This document shows positions 45,107-53,926 of a stretch of 64,000 nt of DNA, one piece after another. How positions within the stretch are numbered: position 1 is the first letter of the stretch; the number at the start of each line of letters is the position of its first letter. The notes below the pieces were generated by a model. The model ran no database searches, was not told the DNA's origin, and saw nothing but the letters and a program-made list of their open reading frames with translations. Made by a program: the position numbers and the translations under genes. The DNA comes from Planctomycetota bacterium (lineage in GTDB: Bacteria > Planctomycetota > Phycisphaerae > UBA1845 > PWPN01), in the NCBI GenBank assembly GCA_022711465.1, contig JAKLEZ010000018.1:1-64000 (forward strand), in the 5' to 3' direction.

Positions 45107-45703
45107 ATGGACCACCAAGATCACCCACCCATCGATCACCTATTGGCCGAAGTGAATGCCGGCCGCGTCCGGGCACCGGAACAGTTGACAGACGCCGCTT
45201 ACCGACAACTCCGACGGATGGCCGAGCGGCACCTGCACCGGCGGTTCGGACGTTCGGCAGCTGGGCTCACGTGGCAGCCCACTGCGTTGGTTAACGAGAC
45301 ACTACTGCGGATGATCAAGCAGCGGCAGCAGTTTGACAACCAAGGCCATTTCTTCGCGATCGCCACAACAATGATGGAGCGAGTCCTACTGGACTACATT
45401 CGGCGACGCCGGGCAGAGAAACGAGGCGGTGAGGCAATCCGCGTCCAGTTCGATCCAGCGGTCCACAGCCCCGCGGCTTCAGGCGACGGGGAGAACTGTG
45501 ACATGGAGGCTCTGCTGAGGGCGCTGGCCCGGCTCGCAATGATGGACGCTCGCAAAGCGGAGGTGGCTAGAATGCGCCTCATCTGGGGCCTGGAGATTAA
45601 CGAGGTGGCGGCGTCGTTGGGTGTCAGTCATGCCACCGTTGAACGCGACTGGAGATTCGCGTACGCCTGGCTGAAGAGGGACGTGGCAGCCCACCAGCGA
45701 TGA
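45107..45703 (+). CDS. ECF-family RNA polymerase sigma factor
   Basis: A 198-aa protein. Region 2 includes AAYRQLRRMAERHL, ALVNETLLRMIKQ and HFFAIATTMMERVLLDYIRR, the signature of the planctomycete-rich Sigma70_ECF group. Region 4 is MRLIWGLEINEVAASLGVSH with TVERDWRFAYAWLKRD. It would direct polymerase to stress or surface-related promoters. It is divergent from the sigma fragment/kinase pair, so the kinase may control it by phosphorylation. No anti-sigma gene with a typical zinc motif is adjacent. ATG 45107 has GGTGAGAG just upstream. Confidence 0.92.
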   Translation: MDHQDHPPIDHLLAEVNAGRVRAPEQLTDAAYRQLRRMAERHLHRRFGRSAAGLTWQPTALVNETLLRMIKQRQQFDNQGHFFAIATTMMERVLLDYIRRRRAEKRGGEAIRVQFDPAVHSPAASGDGENCDMEALLRALARLAMMDARKAEVARMRLIWGLEINEVAASLGVSHATVERDWRFAYAWLKRDVAAHQR

Positions 45704-46055
45704 GCACCGCCTACTCAGCCCTAGGCCGCCCGACTCTCTTCTCCCATAGCATAGCGCTTTCCCTGCTGCGCCTACCCCGTTTTCAGGCTTCTCCCGGGCT
45801 GAGAGGCTGAAACGGTCTCCTCTTCGCTCGCCAGGAGGGCTTCTCGGCTGCGGCTTTCGGGACGCACGCATGCCAGACCCCTGAAACATCACGGCGGGCG
45901 ACCCGTTTGAGCGTCTTGGTGGGCCATCTTGAAGGCCCAATGCCGGTCACGGCACACACACGTCCGATGCGCACCGGGAACACGGCCGACGTTCTTTGGT
46001 GAAGCCCCGCCTCGGGCAGTTGAAACCGCACATACTCTGAATGGGCCGTCACCGT
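45704..46055. other. Non-coding gap between convergent genes
   Basis: A 352-bp gap between the sigma gene and the end of the CotH/LTD gene. I see no T-tailed hairpin, RNA gene or conserved ORF; the ORFs on both strands have no recognisable relatives. Confidence 0.45.
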
Positions 46056-49000
46056 TTACGGACTGGAATGGGCCGTATTGGCCTCGCCCGGCGTGGGGTC
46101 TGCCATCGTACCCCAGGCACCGGTGCCGTTCGGGTAGCGGCCAATGGACACGTCTGCCGTTTGCGGTCCGAACTGAACCGCGTCCAGCCGCGTGAGCCCG
46201 TCCCGATCGAACAAGCCAACGGCCTCGCCCTCGGTTCCGTCCAGCTTGAAGTCCACGTGCCGGGAACCCTGGGTGGGGTCGCTGTCGGCAAAGAACATCA
46301 TGAATTCCCCGGATTTGATGCTCAAGCCACGGGGGAGTTGCCACTTGGTGGGCGTGGCCAGTTCGTCAGTGACGTACATCCCGCCGAGTTCCACTTCGAA
46401 CGGGTTGGGGTTGTAGAGCTCAAACCAGTCCGGGAAAGCCCCCGGCTCCTCCGGGTCCTCCAGCGCGGTGGCGTTCGACGCCATCAGCTCGTTGATGTAC
46501 AGCGGCACCGCTCCCACCAGATAGTCCGCCGTGTTGACCGCGCTCCATTCGCCGGTGTTGTCCAGAACGCGTGCCTTCAGGCGCGTGTTCTCGTTGATGA
46601 CGATCGTCTCCGTGGCGGGAGGCGGGCTGGTCGGGATGGCGATTAACTCCAGATCGAAGCCGAGATCCGTGCTACTGCCCGAGATCTGGTGTATCTCGAC
46701 CGCCACCAGGTTCGTTGCGTTGGCGAGCAGGAGAGTGTTGTACGGTGCTGCAGTGAGGTCAACAGTCCCTTCAAAGAAAACTTGCTCTCCGTTGCTGGCA
46801 TCCACGGTGCTGCTGGCCGTGGTCCGGTAATTGAAAGTGGCTGGCATGTTCGTGACCGAAGACGGGAGTGGAAGTCGGGTGCCGTTGATGTAGACTATGC
46901 CGCCGTCGTCGCGCAGCAGGCGCACCTTGAGGCTGGCGTACTGCGTCGAGTCGCCGACAGCGAAGGTGTGGCGGAAGTAGTAGGTGATGTGCTTGCTGCT
47001 TGAGCTCGAGCCGTAGCTGAGCCTGGGCAGCGTCTCGCCGTCATTGCCGTATCCCAGCCGTGTGGCCTGTGGCCCCTTCCAGCTGGAGTCATCGAATCCG
47101 AGAATGGTGCTCATCCAGCCGGTGCCGGCCTGATCGGAGCCGTCGTCGAGGTATTTCCACATCGCGTTTCTGGCCACGAGGGTCACGGGAGTGGGGATGA
47201 CGGCGTCACTCTCAAAGGAGAGCGCCTGCGGCACCACCGCGCCGCCGGGCAGCCGTGGATCGGTTCCGTCCAGCGTGTAGTAGACGGTGCCGCCGACGCC
47301 CGCCGGGAAGCTCAAGGTGACCTCGGTTCCGGGGGCCACGCTGCCGCCGGAGCGACTGAACGCCGGCGGGTCGCGGAACCAGCCCTTGTTGCGAAGCTGC
47401 TGGACCACCACGTTGGCGCGGTTGGGCAGATAGGTACTCAGGAGCCAGTTGACCTCGGGCACCCAGTCGTCGATCCGGTTGCGCGGCGGTTCGCGCTTGG
47501 AGTCGCCCCAGCGAGCCGACTCGGCGATGATGGCCAGGTCGATCTGGTCCCGGCGGGCCGTCATGCGAGCGATATTGGGTTGGTCCGTGAGCGGGCCGGC
47601 GTTGAACATCATCTGGTAGACGTGGTCGCTGAAGTGCGTGCGGTAGTCCGAACAGACCGCGAAGTCCTGGTGTATGCGGAAGGGATTGAAATAGTTGAAG
47701 GTCCGGCCGACGTCGAACGGACCGGTACGATCCTCGTTCGGATCGCGTGACCAGCAGCCCATCGAGTGTTCCGCGTCGTGACGGAAGAACCGGAATCCGC
47801 TCAGGCCGTTGCGGTCGCGTACCGCGAAGAAGTTGTTGGAGAGCTGTCCCCAGACGGACACCGGCCCGTCGGGGTCACCGGTCAAGAATGTGCAGAGCAT
47901 GTAGTCAATCAGGCTGTCGGGATCCACCATCACGTCGTAGTCCGCGTTCCGCGTGCCGTCGGGGTCGCATCCCAGGAGCTGCTGGTAGACCTGGTTGGTG
48001 ACACCGCCGTACTGGGTCGTCCCGTCCTCGCCGCACGTCTGCCACAAACGGTAGAAGGCATCGATGTCGCCGTTGGTGGCGTAGATCTCGTAGTTGCTCT
48101 GGGGATCGCATTTGACCACATCGTAGTCCGAGTCGCTGCCGCCAAAGTAGGTGGCCGCGAAGTCGGCTTCCGGGCGCTCGTCGGTATAGTACAGGCCCCA
48201 GTAGACGCCGTTGATATACAGGTGGTAGAAGCGGGATCGCCCGTAGGGCTCGCCCATGGCGCCCTGGGCGTCGCGCGAGAAGACGTCGCGGAGGAAGGTG
48301 CTTCGGTAGTCGCCCTCGAAGGACCACGAGTAGTTCTGTGCAGTGGCTAGGTCTACCTTCGTGAACTCTTTGGCTCCCTCGTCGCCGAAGAGCGGGAACT
48401 TCAGTCTGCCGTCGCCGTACTCGGCCCGGAAGAAAAGCCTGAAAGCGTGCTTCGGATTGCCGCCGCTGCGGCTGTAGCCGCCGCGGATCCGCAGGCCGCC
48501 ATTGATCTGAAAGCCCTCGCTGCCGTCGGGGTTGAGCAGCTCGACCGACGTCGGGCGCTCCCAGTCCCGGCCGTCGTTGTAGGCATTGACGTAAATGCCG
48601 GCGGCCGAATCGAACAGGTTGGTCAGGTCGGTGACCAGCGAGATCGATGGGATGGACAGCAGCGCCCCGTGCATCAGGGCGGAGTACCGCGGGTCATTCA
48701 AGATGTTCGGGTCCAGCCCGTAGTTCATGGTTTGGCCGTTGACGCTGCCGCTCGGCCAGCCCGGCCCCGGGGCGACGCCGTCGGGCGAGTGCTGAATCAC
48801 GTCGTCGACGAACAGATACGTATGCGTCGCGACCCGGGAGGGCAGGTAGCTGTCCCGGAAGGCGGCTGCCCGGACGGTGCTGGTCTTGTCAATGGTGATG
48901 GGAACGGTGTAATCCGTGCCGTGCGACCCGGTGGGCGTCGAACCGTCAAGCGTGTAGCGGACCTGCGAGCCGGCCGTCGAAGGGGTGAGCACGAGCTGGA

Positions 49001-50876
49001 AGGGGCTCTCGTAGAGCCCGCGCGGCGCGCTGAACTCCACACCGTGGCAGAAATCGATGCTCCCGCCAGTGTTGGGCGCCCCCGGGGTGGGCGTCGCGAA
49101 ATAGTGCACCTGGTCAGTGCTGGCGCCGATGGCGAGTTCCGGAAGGACCAGGAAATCGCCGTCGCCGGCGTCGTTGTTCAGCCCGTGGATGGCCAGGAGG
49201 TTGCTGCCTGACCGCAGGTAAGCCATGAGACTGGTCAGGTTGAAGGTCTCAAAATCGGCGGCATCGCTGATCGGCCGGTCGACGGTTGCGGCCGAGTTCC
49301 AGGCCAGGTTTGCGGGGGCGTTTCGCCGAATCACCTCGTGCCCGTTGAGGTACGCAACAAAGCCATCCTCGTACTTCATGCGCAGCGTCATCAGATTGTA
49401 GGCTGTCGGGTCAGCGATCTGGAAGGGCACCCGGACCCATAGCGAGGCATTGTTGCCGCGCATGGCCGAGCCGACGTCCGTGCCGATGTCGGCTGGAAGC
49501 ACGCTGACTTGGCCTTCCCCCACCAGGCGGAAAACGCTGGCATTGAAGGCCTCATGGTATCCTGGAGCCCAGAAGAACTCCAGCTCGGAGCCGCCACCGC
49601 GCTCGTAGTAGACGAGCCACACCTGATAGGCCCCCGCCTCGGGGATGCTGAAGGTCTTGAGGGTGTCGGCCGGCCCTCGGGGATTCGGATGGGAGGATTC
49701 GAGGACCGTCGCTCCGCGGGTCAGCTTGAGATGAAAGCCGTCGTCGCTGTTGACCCCAAAGGTGTACTCGCCGGCCGCGGGGATCATCACCGTTCCGGTA
49801 ACCAGAACTACGAAATCATTGACGTCCGCTCCAATCTGAGTTCCTGGGAAGGGGGCATCGTTCTCGTAATTGGCCGAGCCGCTCGTATTGAGGTAGTTGA
49901 CCACCGGCGTGCTCTCAGTCACCGCCCAACTCTGCTGGGCAGGATTGACCACTACGCCCTCGGCTTTGGCCAGGGTGTCCACGGTGATGTTGGCCTTGTA
50001 GGTGGTCGCGGTGAAGTACATCGCCGAGCTGAAGCCCATGCCTGTCGGCCCGGCGGACCAATACGCGTCCGAGTAGTCAGGGTCGGTCCAGCCGGCGCCC
50101 AGGCCGGCATCGGCCACGGTGGGAACGCGGTACCTGACCGGCGTTCCGGCCGAGACCAGTCTGACCGCCGACTGAGACAGGCCGTAGGAGATGTCGGTCA
50201 ACTGCTGCGGGTATTGCGGGTAGGCCGAGACGATGGTGTGGCCGTCCGGGGCCACCAGGGCGAGAAAGGCGTTGAGGGCATCGCCGTTGCCGTTGTCGCT
50301 GAGCTTGAAGCTGGTATGCAGGGGCTTGCTGGGGTTTGTGCGGTCCTTCCCCGACGCGAACACCACAAGGTACTGACCCTGAGTCATCGCTACGGCGGGA
50401 AAGGCCCATTTGGTCAGCTCGGCCGGATCATCGGTGAGGTAGTATCCGGCCAGATTGAAGACCGGTCGGCAGGGGTTGTACAGCTCGAGCCAGTCCGGGT
50501 GGCTGCCATCCTCGTCGGCCAGGCCGTTCGCATTGCTGGCCACGAACTCGGTGATGAAGATGGCATCCAGATCGCCGGTCGATACCGCGACCTGCGCCCC
50601 CGACGCGCACGCCACGAAAATGGCGAGATCGTCCTCGTTGATCGCCCCGTTGCCGTCCAGATCGGCGTCCAGGCACCTCGGGTCTGCGATGGGCAGGCTC
50701 CCGCTGAAGCAGGCCTGCAAATACCCGAAATCGGATTGGTCGACGTCCGTATCGCCGTCGGAATCACAGATCCGACATCCGCACGTCCCCACTTGGGCCT
50801 GCGAAACGGCACTCCAGCACAGCAGCCCGATCAGACCCGCCAACACCCAGCCACCTTCGCGCGCATGATGAGCCAC
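46056..50876 (-). CDS. Giant exported CotH-kinase/lamin-tail-domain protein with N-terminal dockerin pair
   Basis: A 1606-aa protein from GTG 50876, chosen for GGGAGG 8 bases upstream and the signal peptide that follows (VLAGLIGLLCWSAVSQAQ); the frame to 50972 adds no signal. Dockerin-like repeats come first (residues 37-93: DSDGDTDVDQSDFGYLQAC; DADLDGNGAINEDDLAIF). A lamin-tail domain (ITEFVASNANGL, DWLELYNP), a PA14-like domain (YTFGVNSDDGFHLKL) and chitobiase-type modules (VRYTLDGSTPT; VYYTLDGTDPR) follow. A CotH kinase-like core sits in the centre (RIRGGYSR, FYHLYINGVYWGLYYTDERP, FFRHDAEHSMGC), and a second lamin-tail domain at the C-terminus (INELMASNATAL, DWFELYNP). CotH proteins phosphorylate spore-coat proteins in Bacillus; here a surface or extracellular role is likely. 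Confidence 0.85.
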   Translation of the reverse strand: MAHHAREGGWVLAGLIGLLCWSAVSQAQVGTCGCRICDSDGDTDVDQSDFGYLQACFSGSLPIADPRCLDADLDGNGAINEDDLAIFVACASGAQVAVSTGDLDAIFITEFVASNANGLADEDGSHPDWLELYNPCRPVFNLAGYYLTDDPAELTKWAFPAVAMTQGQYLVVFASGKDRTNPSKPLHTSFKLSDNGNGDALNAFLALVAPDGHTIVSAYPQYPQQLTDISYGLSQSAVRLVSAGTPVRYRVPTVADAGLGAGWTDPDYSDAYWSAGPTGMGFSSAMYFTATTYKANITVDTLAKAEGVVVNPAQQSWAVTESTPVVNYLNTSGSANYENDAPFPGTQIGADVNDFVVLVTGTVMIPAAGEYTFGVNSDDGFHLKLTRGATVLESSHPNPRGPADTLKTFSIPEAGAYQVWLVYYERGGGSELEFFWAPGYHEAFNASVFRLVGEGQVSVLPADIGTDVGSAMRGNNASLWVRVPFQIADPTAYNLMTLRMKYEDGFVAYLNGHEVIRRNAPANLAWNSAATVDRPISDAADFETFNLTSLMAYLRSGSNLLAIHGLNNDAGDGDFLVLPELAIGASTDQVHYFATPTPGAPNTGGSIDFCHGVEFSAPRGLYESPFQLVLTPSTAGSQVRYTLDGSTPTGSHGTDYTVPITIDKTSTVRAAAFRDSYLPSRVATHTYLFVDDVIQHSPDGVAPGPGWPSGSVNGQTMNYGLDPNILNDPRYSALMHGALLSIPSISLVTDLTNLFDSAAGIYVNAYNDGRDWERPTSVELLNPDGSEGFQINGGLRIRGGYSRSGGNPKHAFRLFFRAEYGDGRLKFPLFGDEGAKEFTKVDLATAQNYSWSFEGDYRSTFLRDVFSRDAQGAMGEPYGRSRFYHLYINGVYWGLYYTDERPEADFAATYFGGSDSDYDVVKCDPQSNYEIYATNGDIDAFYRLWQTCGEDGTTQYGGVTNQVYQQLLGCDPDGTRNADYDVMVDPDSLIDYMLCTFLTGDPDGPVSVWGQLSNNFFAVRDRNGLSGFRFFRHDAEHSMGCWSRDPNEDRTGPFDVGRTFNYFNPFRIHQDFAVCSDYRTHFSDHVYQMMFNAGPLTDQPNIARMTARRDQIDLAIIAESARWGDSKREPPRNRIDDWVPEVNWLLSTYLPNRANVVVQQLRNKGWFRDPPAFSRSGGSVAPGTEVTLSFPAGVGGTVYYTLDGTDPRLPGGAVVPQALSFESDAVIPTPVTLVARNAMWKYLDDGSDQAGTGWMSTILGFDDSSWKGPQATRLGYGNDGETLPRLSYGSSSSSKHITYYFRHTFAVGDSTQYASLKVRLLRDDGGIVYINGTRLPLPSSVTNMPATFNYRTTASSTVDASNGEQVFFEGTVDLTAAPYNTLLLANATNLVAVEIHQISGSSTDLGFDLELIAIPTSPPPATETIVINENTRLKARVLDNTGEWSAVNTADYLVGAVPLYINELMASNATALEDPEEPGAFPDWFELYNPNPFEVELGGMYVTDELATPTKWQLPRGLSIKSGEFMMFFADSDPTQGSRHVDFKLDGTEGEAVGLFDRDGLTRLDAVQFGPQTADVSIGRYPNGTGAWGTMADPTPGEANTAHSSP

Positions 50877-51010
50877 GGTACGTACCTCCCTTTGTCGGCC
50901 GAAGGACACGTGTGCCGGGCCGACGAGTATGGCCGCTATCGGAAGGGCACGACTCCGGTTCCATTGTACCAAGCTGCCAGGATTCGATGAAGGGTCGGGC
51001 CAGCACCTCC

Positions 51011-52699
51011 TCAGGGGCCCGGCCGCGACGGTCGAAGCTCGAAGAAGGCGAATTCGCTTTGAAACCCGTGCTTTGCATTCGCACTGTTCGGAGCGGACGG
51101 TGCATTCGCCCCGCGGTAGTATCGCTGAAAGAACCCGAAGTCGGACTGGTCGACGTCGCCGTCACGATCGAGGTCCGCTTGGGTGCAGGTCGGATTCCCG
51201 GAGTGGGCCCGGTCGGGTCCGGAGACGCAGGCGGCGAAGAGGATCAGGTCGCTCCTTTCCACGTTGCCGTCGCCGTCAAGGTCCGGAGTGAGGTGCTCGA
51301 AGGCACCCAGGTCCGGGGCAGCTCCAAAGACCTGCCGCGACTGGCCCGCCTGATGGCGGACGTACTGGGAGACGATGCCGTGAGTGGGCAGGACCGCGGC
51401 CGGCAGGGGTGCGGCCTGGTCGATGCAGGCGGCGTTCCTCGCCGGGCGGTAGTCCTGGGTGGTTTCCTCGAGGAGCCCGGGGGATGCGCCGGTTACGGCG
51501 GTCTGGTCGTCGCGGATCTGGCCGGTGAGCGTGCCAAAGCTGGATACCCATCCGGGTTTGAACCAGTTGCGGCTCAGGTCAAGGGCCCCAGCCGCATCGA
51601 GCAGTGACAGCGTACCGCCCGCAGCGGTGACGTAGAAGATGTTGTTGCGGGCGTCGCATTGCTCCTCGTTGGTGGACAGGCGAAACAGCGTCGTGCGGTC
51701 GGGGCGGGTGGAGACCACGGTGTTGTGGTAGAAGTAAAGGGTGCCTTTGCGGTAAGCGGCGGTGGTGCCGGAGTCGCCGCCGTAGTGAGTGATCTGGCGG
51801 TTGCCGGCCCCGGCGGGCTCGACGAGGACATTGCCGTAGACAAAGGTCGTGTGGTAGGCCGGGTCGGCACGGATGACGGCGCTGTCCTCGGCATCGACCA
51901 GGTCAAGCTGGCGATTGCCGCCCTCGATCCAGTTGTAGCGGACCACGAGGCCCGCGGAGCGGTCCTTGAGGTTGTTGCCGCTGGCCGTGCCGCGGAGCGG
52001 ACCGAAGCGGTTGTACTGGAAGGTGATGCCGATAGCGGCGGTGTAGTTATTGTGTTCGTAGATGCTGCCTTCGTTGCCGTTGTCGTCGATGTTGTTACCC
52101 TCGACAAGGATGTCGCGAGAGACGGTGGTGTCGGAGGAGGAAACGAAAATGCCGTTGCCGCAGTCGTGGAGATGGCAGTTCCGTATGGTGATGTGCTCGC
52201 CCTTTTCGATGTGGATGGCGGCAGCGTTGTTGACGTAGGCTCTGACGACGCCACCGGCCGCGGTGAAGGTGTATGGTGGGCGGCCGCTGCGGATATCGAG
52301 GTTCTCGACGATGACGTATCGGGGCGTGCAGTCGGATGGAGTGTTTGAGCCGCCGACTTTGAGGACGCTGCGGACCTCGTTCCAGTAGTTGAGCTGGGGG
52401 CGGGTCGAGGCGCCGTCACCGTCGATGACCGGGAGTTGGCCGGACGGGCCGGGCACGCCGTGTACAGTGATGGGCCGTGTGGCGGTTCCGGTGCGGCCGA
52501 TGACCCACTTCTCCTGGTAGGGAGCGGCACGCCAGTAGATGAGGACGGTGTCGCCGGGCTCGAGCGACTCCCAGGCCACGGCACCGATGGTGGCAAAGGG
52601 TCTGCCATCGCCGACCTCGTAGACCGCGGCCGTGGCGGCAAGGGGCGCGAGGCAACTGGCCAGGGCAACCCGGTCGATCAGCGGCTTGGGCATCCACAT
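51011..52699 (-). CDS. Exported right-handed beta-helix protein with dockerin-like tail
   Basis: A protein of about 562 aa. ATG 52699 opens a signal peptide (LIDRVALASCLAPLAATAA). TTG 52720, with GGAG about 9 bases upstream, is an alternative. The body carries parallel beta-helix repeats typical of pectate-lyase-like and alginate-epimerase-like folds: YVIVENLDIRSGR, ITIRNCHLHDCGNGIFVSS, DILVEGNNIDDNGNEG and LYFYHNTVVST. No catalytic set can be assigned with confidence. Two dockerin-like repeats follow (DLDGDGNVERSDLILFAAC; DLDRDGDVDQSDFGFFQRY), then a 29-residue tail. The second repeat has Tyr where Cys is usual. It probably binds or cleaves acidic polysaccharide outside the cell. Confidence 0.8.
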   Translation of the reverse strand: MWMPKPLIDRVALASCLAPLAATAAVYEVGDGRPFATIGAVAWESLEPGDTVLIYWRAAPYQEKWVIGRTGTATRPITVHGVPGPSGQLPVIDGDGASTRPQLNYWNEVRSVLKVGGSNTPSDCTPRYVIVENLDIRSGRPPYTFTAAGGVVRAYVNNAAAIHIEKGEHITIRNCHLHDCGNGIFVSSSDTTVSRDILVEGNNIDDNGNEGSIYEHNNYTAAIGITFQYNRFGPLRGTASGNNLKDRSAGLVVRYNWIEGGNRQLDLVDAEDSAVIRADPAYHTTFVYGNVLVEPAGAGNRQITHYGGDSGTTAAYRKGTLYFYHNTVVSTRPDRTTLFRLSTNEEQCDARNNIFYVTAAGGTLSLLDAAGALDLSRNWFKPGWVSSFGTLTGQIRDDQTAVTGASPGLLEETTQDYRPARNAACIDQAAPLPAAVLPTHGIVSQYVRHQAGQSRQVFGAAPDLGAFEHLTPDLDGDGNVERSDLILFAACVSGPDRAHSGNPTCTQADLDRDGDVDQSDFGFFQRYYRGANAPSAPNSANAKHGFQSEFAFFELRPSRPGP

Positions 52700-52951
52700 G
52701 TGACTACCCCCCGGGTGCAAGGTGATCTCCAGGACAGGTTGATTGTACGCAAAAGGTGGGTGGATGGGGAAGCGGTGAGAAATCCGGGAATATGGGATCT
52801 CTGACGGGAGAAGCCGGAGGCCTCTTCCCAGAGGCCCGAGCGGAAAACAAGTCGGGCCGGTTCTCGAGACCGTGCGGTACCCACCCCTCTCCGGGCTCCG
52901 AGAGCCTCGACGGGATGAATCGGCTGACGGCCGCCGCGTGCGGGTTCGCTG

Positions 52952-53926
52952 TCACGGGACGGCTGCGTTTGAAGCAGGAACGTCCCTCTCCATTGGACTG
53001 CCCACAGCCGGAACCGGAGCCGATTCCGTGTCACGAGGTTGCTCCGGCCGGGTGGCCGGTTTCCGGTCCACGAGGATCCGGCCGCGGGTGTTCGCCGCCG
53101 GGACGCGGCGGAATCCGCGTTCCGCCAGATCGCCGAGATCGAATCTGAACCGCTTCTCCTTCGAAATTGCCCTGGCCCGTTTGACCAGCTCGCCCGACCT
53201 GACCTGTTGTGTCCGCGGCACCGCGATCAGGATTCTGTTCCCGGTGTTGCGGACATTCAGGATGTACAGCTCATCGAAGACGCTCTGGTAGGTTCGCACC
53301 ATGGAGTCGTAGAGAGGATTCGAGTCGCGGCTCCAGACGTTCGCCACCACGACCCCCCTCGGCGACACCGCCCGGCGGACCGCTCTGAGAAACTGCTGTG
53401 TCGCCAGGTGATAGGGGATCTCCTCATCGCTGAACGCGTCGAGCAAGATGAGGTCATAGGGATCCCGGCACTTCTCGATGAATCGACGTCCGTCATCGAC
53501 GTGGGCGCGCATGGTCGCGTCTTCACGGAAACCGAAGAACTCCTTGGCCACATGAACGACATCGGGGTCAATGTCAACCACATCGATGATCGCGGCCGGG
53601 TAGTGCGCATGGAGCAGGCTCGGGATTGTGCCGCCGCCCAAGCCGATCATCAGCATGCGTTTGGGTGGCTCAATGAAGGCCAGGCCCATGAGCATCGCCT
53701 TGGCGTAAGGGAGCTCGACGTGGTCCGGGTCTCCGACTTTGACAACACTCTGCCTCCCTCCATAGTGGTCGAACGAGAGCGTGCGCAGTCCTTGATCGTC
53801 CTCTGTCACCACGACCAGGTTGTAGGGTGACCGCTTCTCATAGAGTACCTTGTCGGCCGCTCCGGTGGTCGTCCCGGTGGCAAGTGCCGGCACCATCGCG
53901 AGGAGGAAGGTTCTTCCACTCATCAT
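52952..53926 (-). CDS. Spermidine synthase-like methyltransferase-fold protein with N-terminal signal
   Basis: A 324-aa protein. Residues about 1-24 (TFLLAMVPALATGTTTGAA) look like a signal peptide or anchor. The fold that follows is that of spermidine synthases: SAM-type loop MLMIGLGGGTIPSLL, acidic VVDIDPDVV, DDGRRFI and the catalytic-region LLDAFSDEEIPYHL. This sequence type is usual in proteins that fuse an integral-membrane half to a synthase half; here the membrane half is absent. If it is truly exported, the usual SAM-derived substrate would not be available. The C-terminal 30 residues are Pro/Arg-rich. The 252-bp gap after its stop shows nothing notable. Confidence 0.75.
   Translation of the reverse strand: MMSGRTFLLAMVPALATGTTTGAADKVLYEKRSPYNLVVVTEDDQGLRTLSFDHYGGRQSVVKVGDPDHVELPYAKAMLMGLAFIEPPKRMLMIGLGGGTIPSLLHAHYPAAIIDVVDIDPDVVHVAKEFFGFREDATMRAHVDDGRRFIEKCRDPYDLILLDAFSDEEIPYHLATQQFLRAVRRAVSPRGVVVANVWSRDSNPLYDSMVRTYQSVFDELYILNVRNTGNRILIAVPRTQQVRSGELVKRARAISKEKRFRFDLGDLAERGFRRVPAANTRGRILVDRKPATRPEQPRDTESAPVPAVGSPMERDVPASNAAVP

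Noticed and set aside
49509..50990. 493-aa plus-strand ORF
   Set aside because: Antisense to the dockerin/LTD half of the CotH gene; no recognisable domain.
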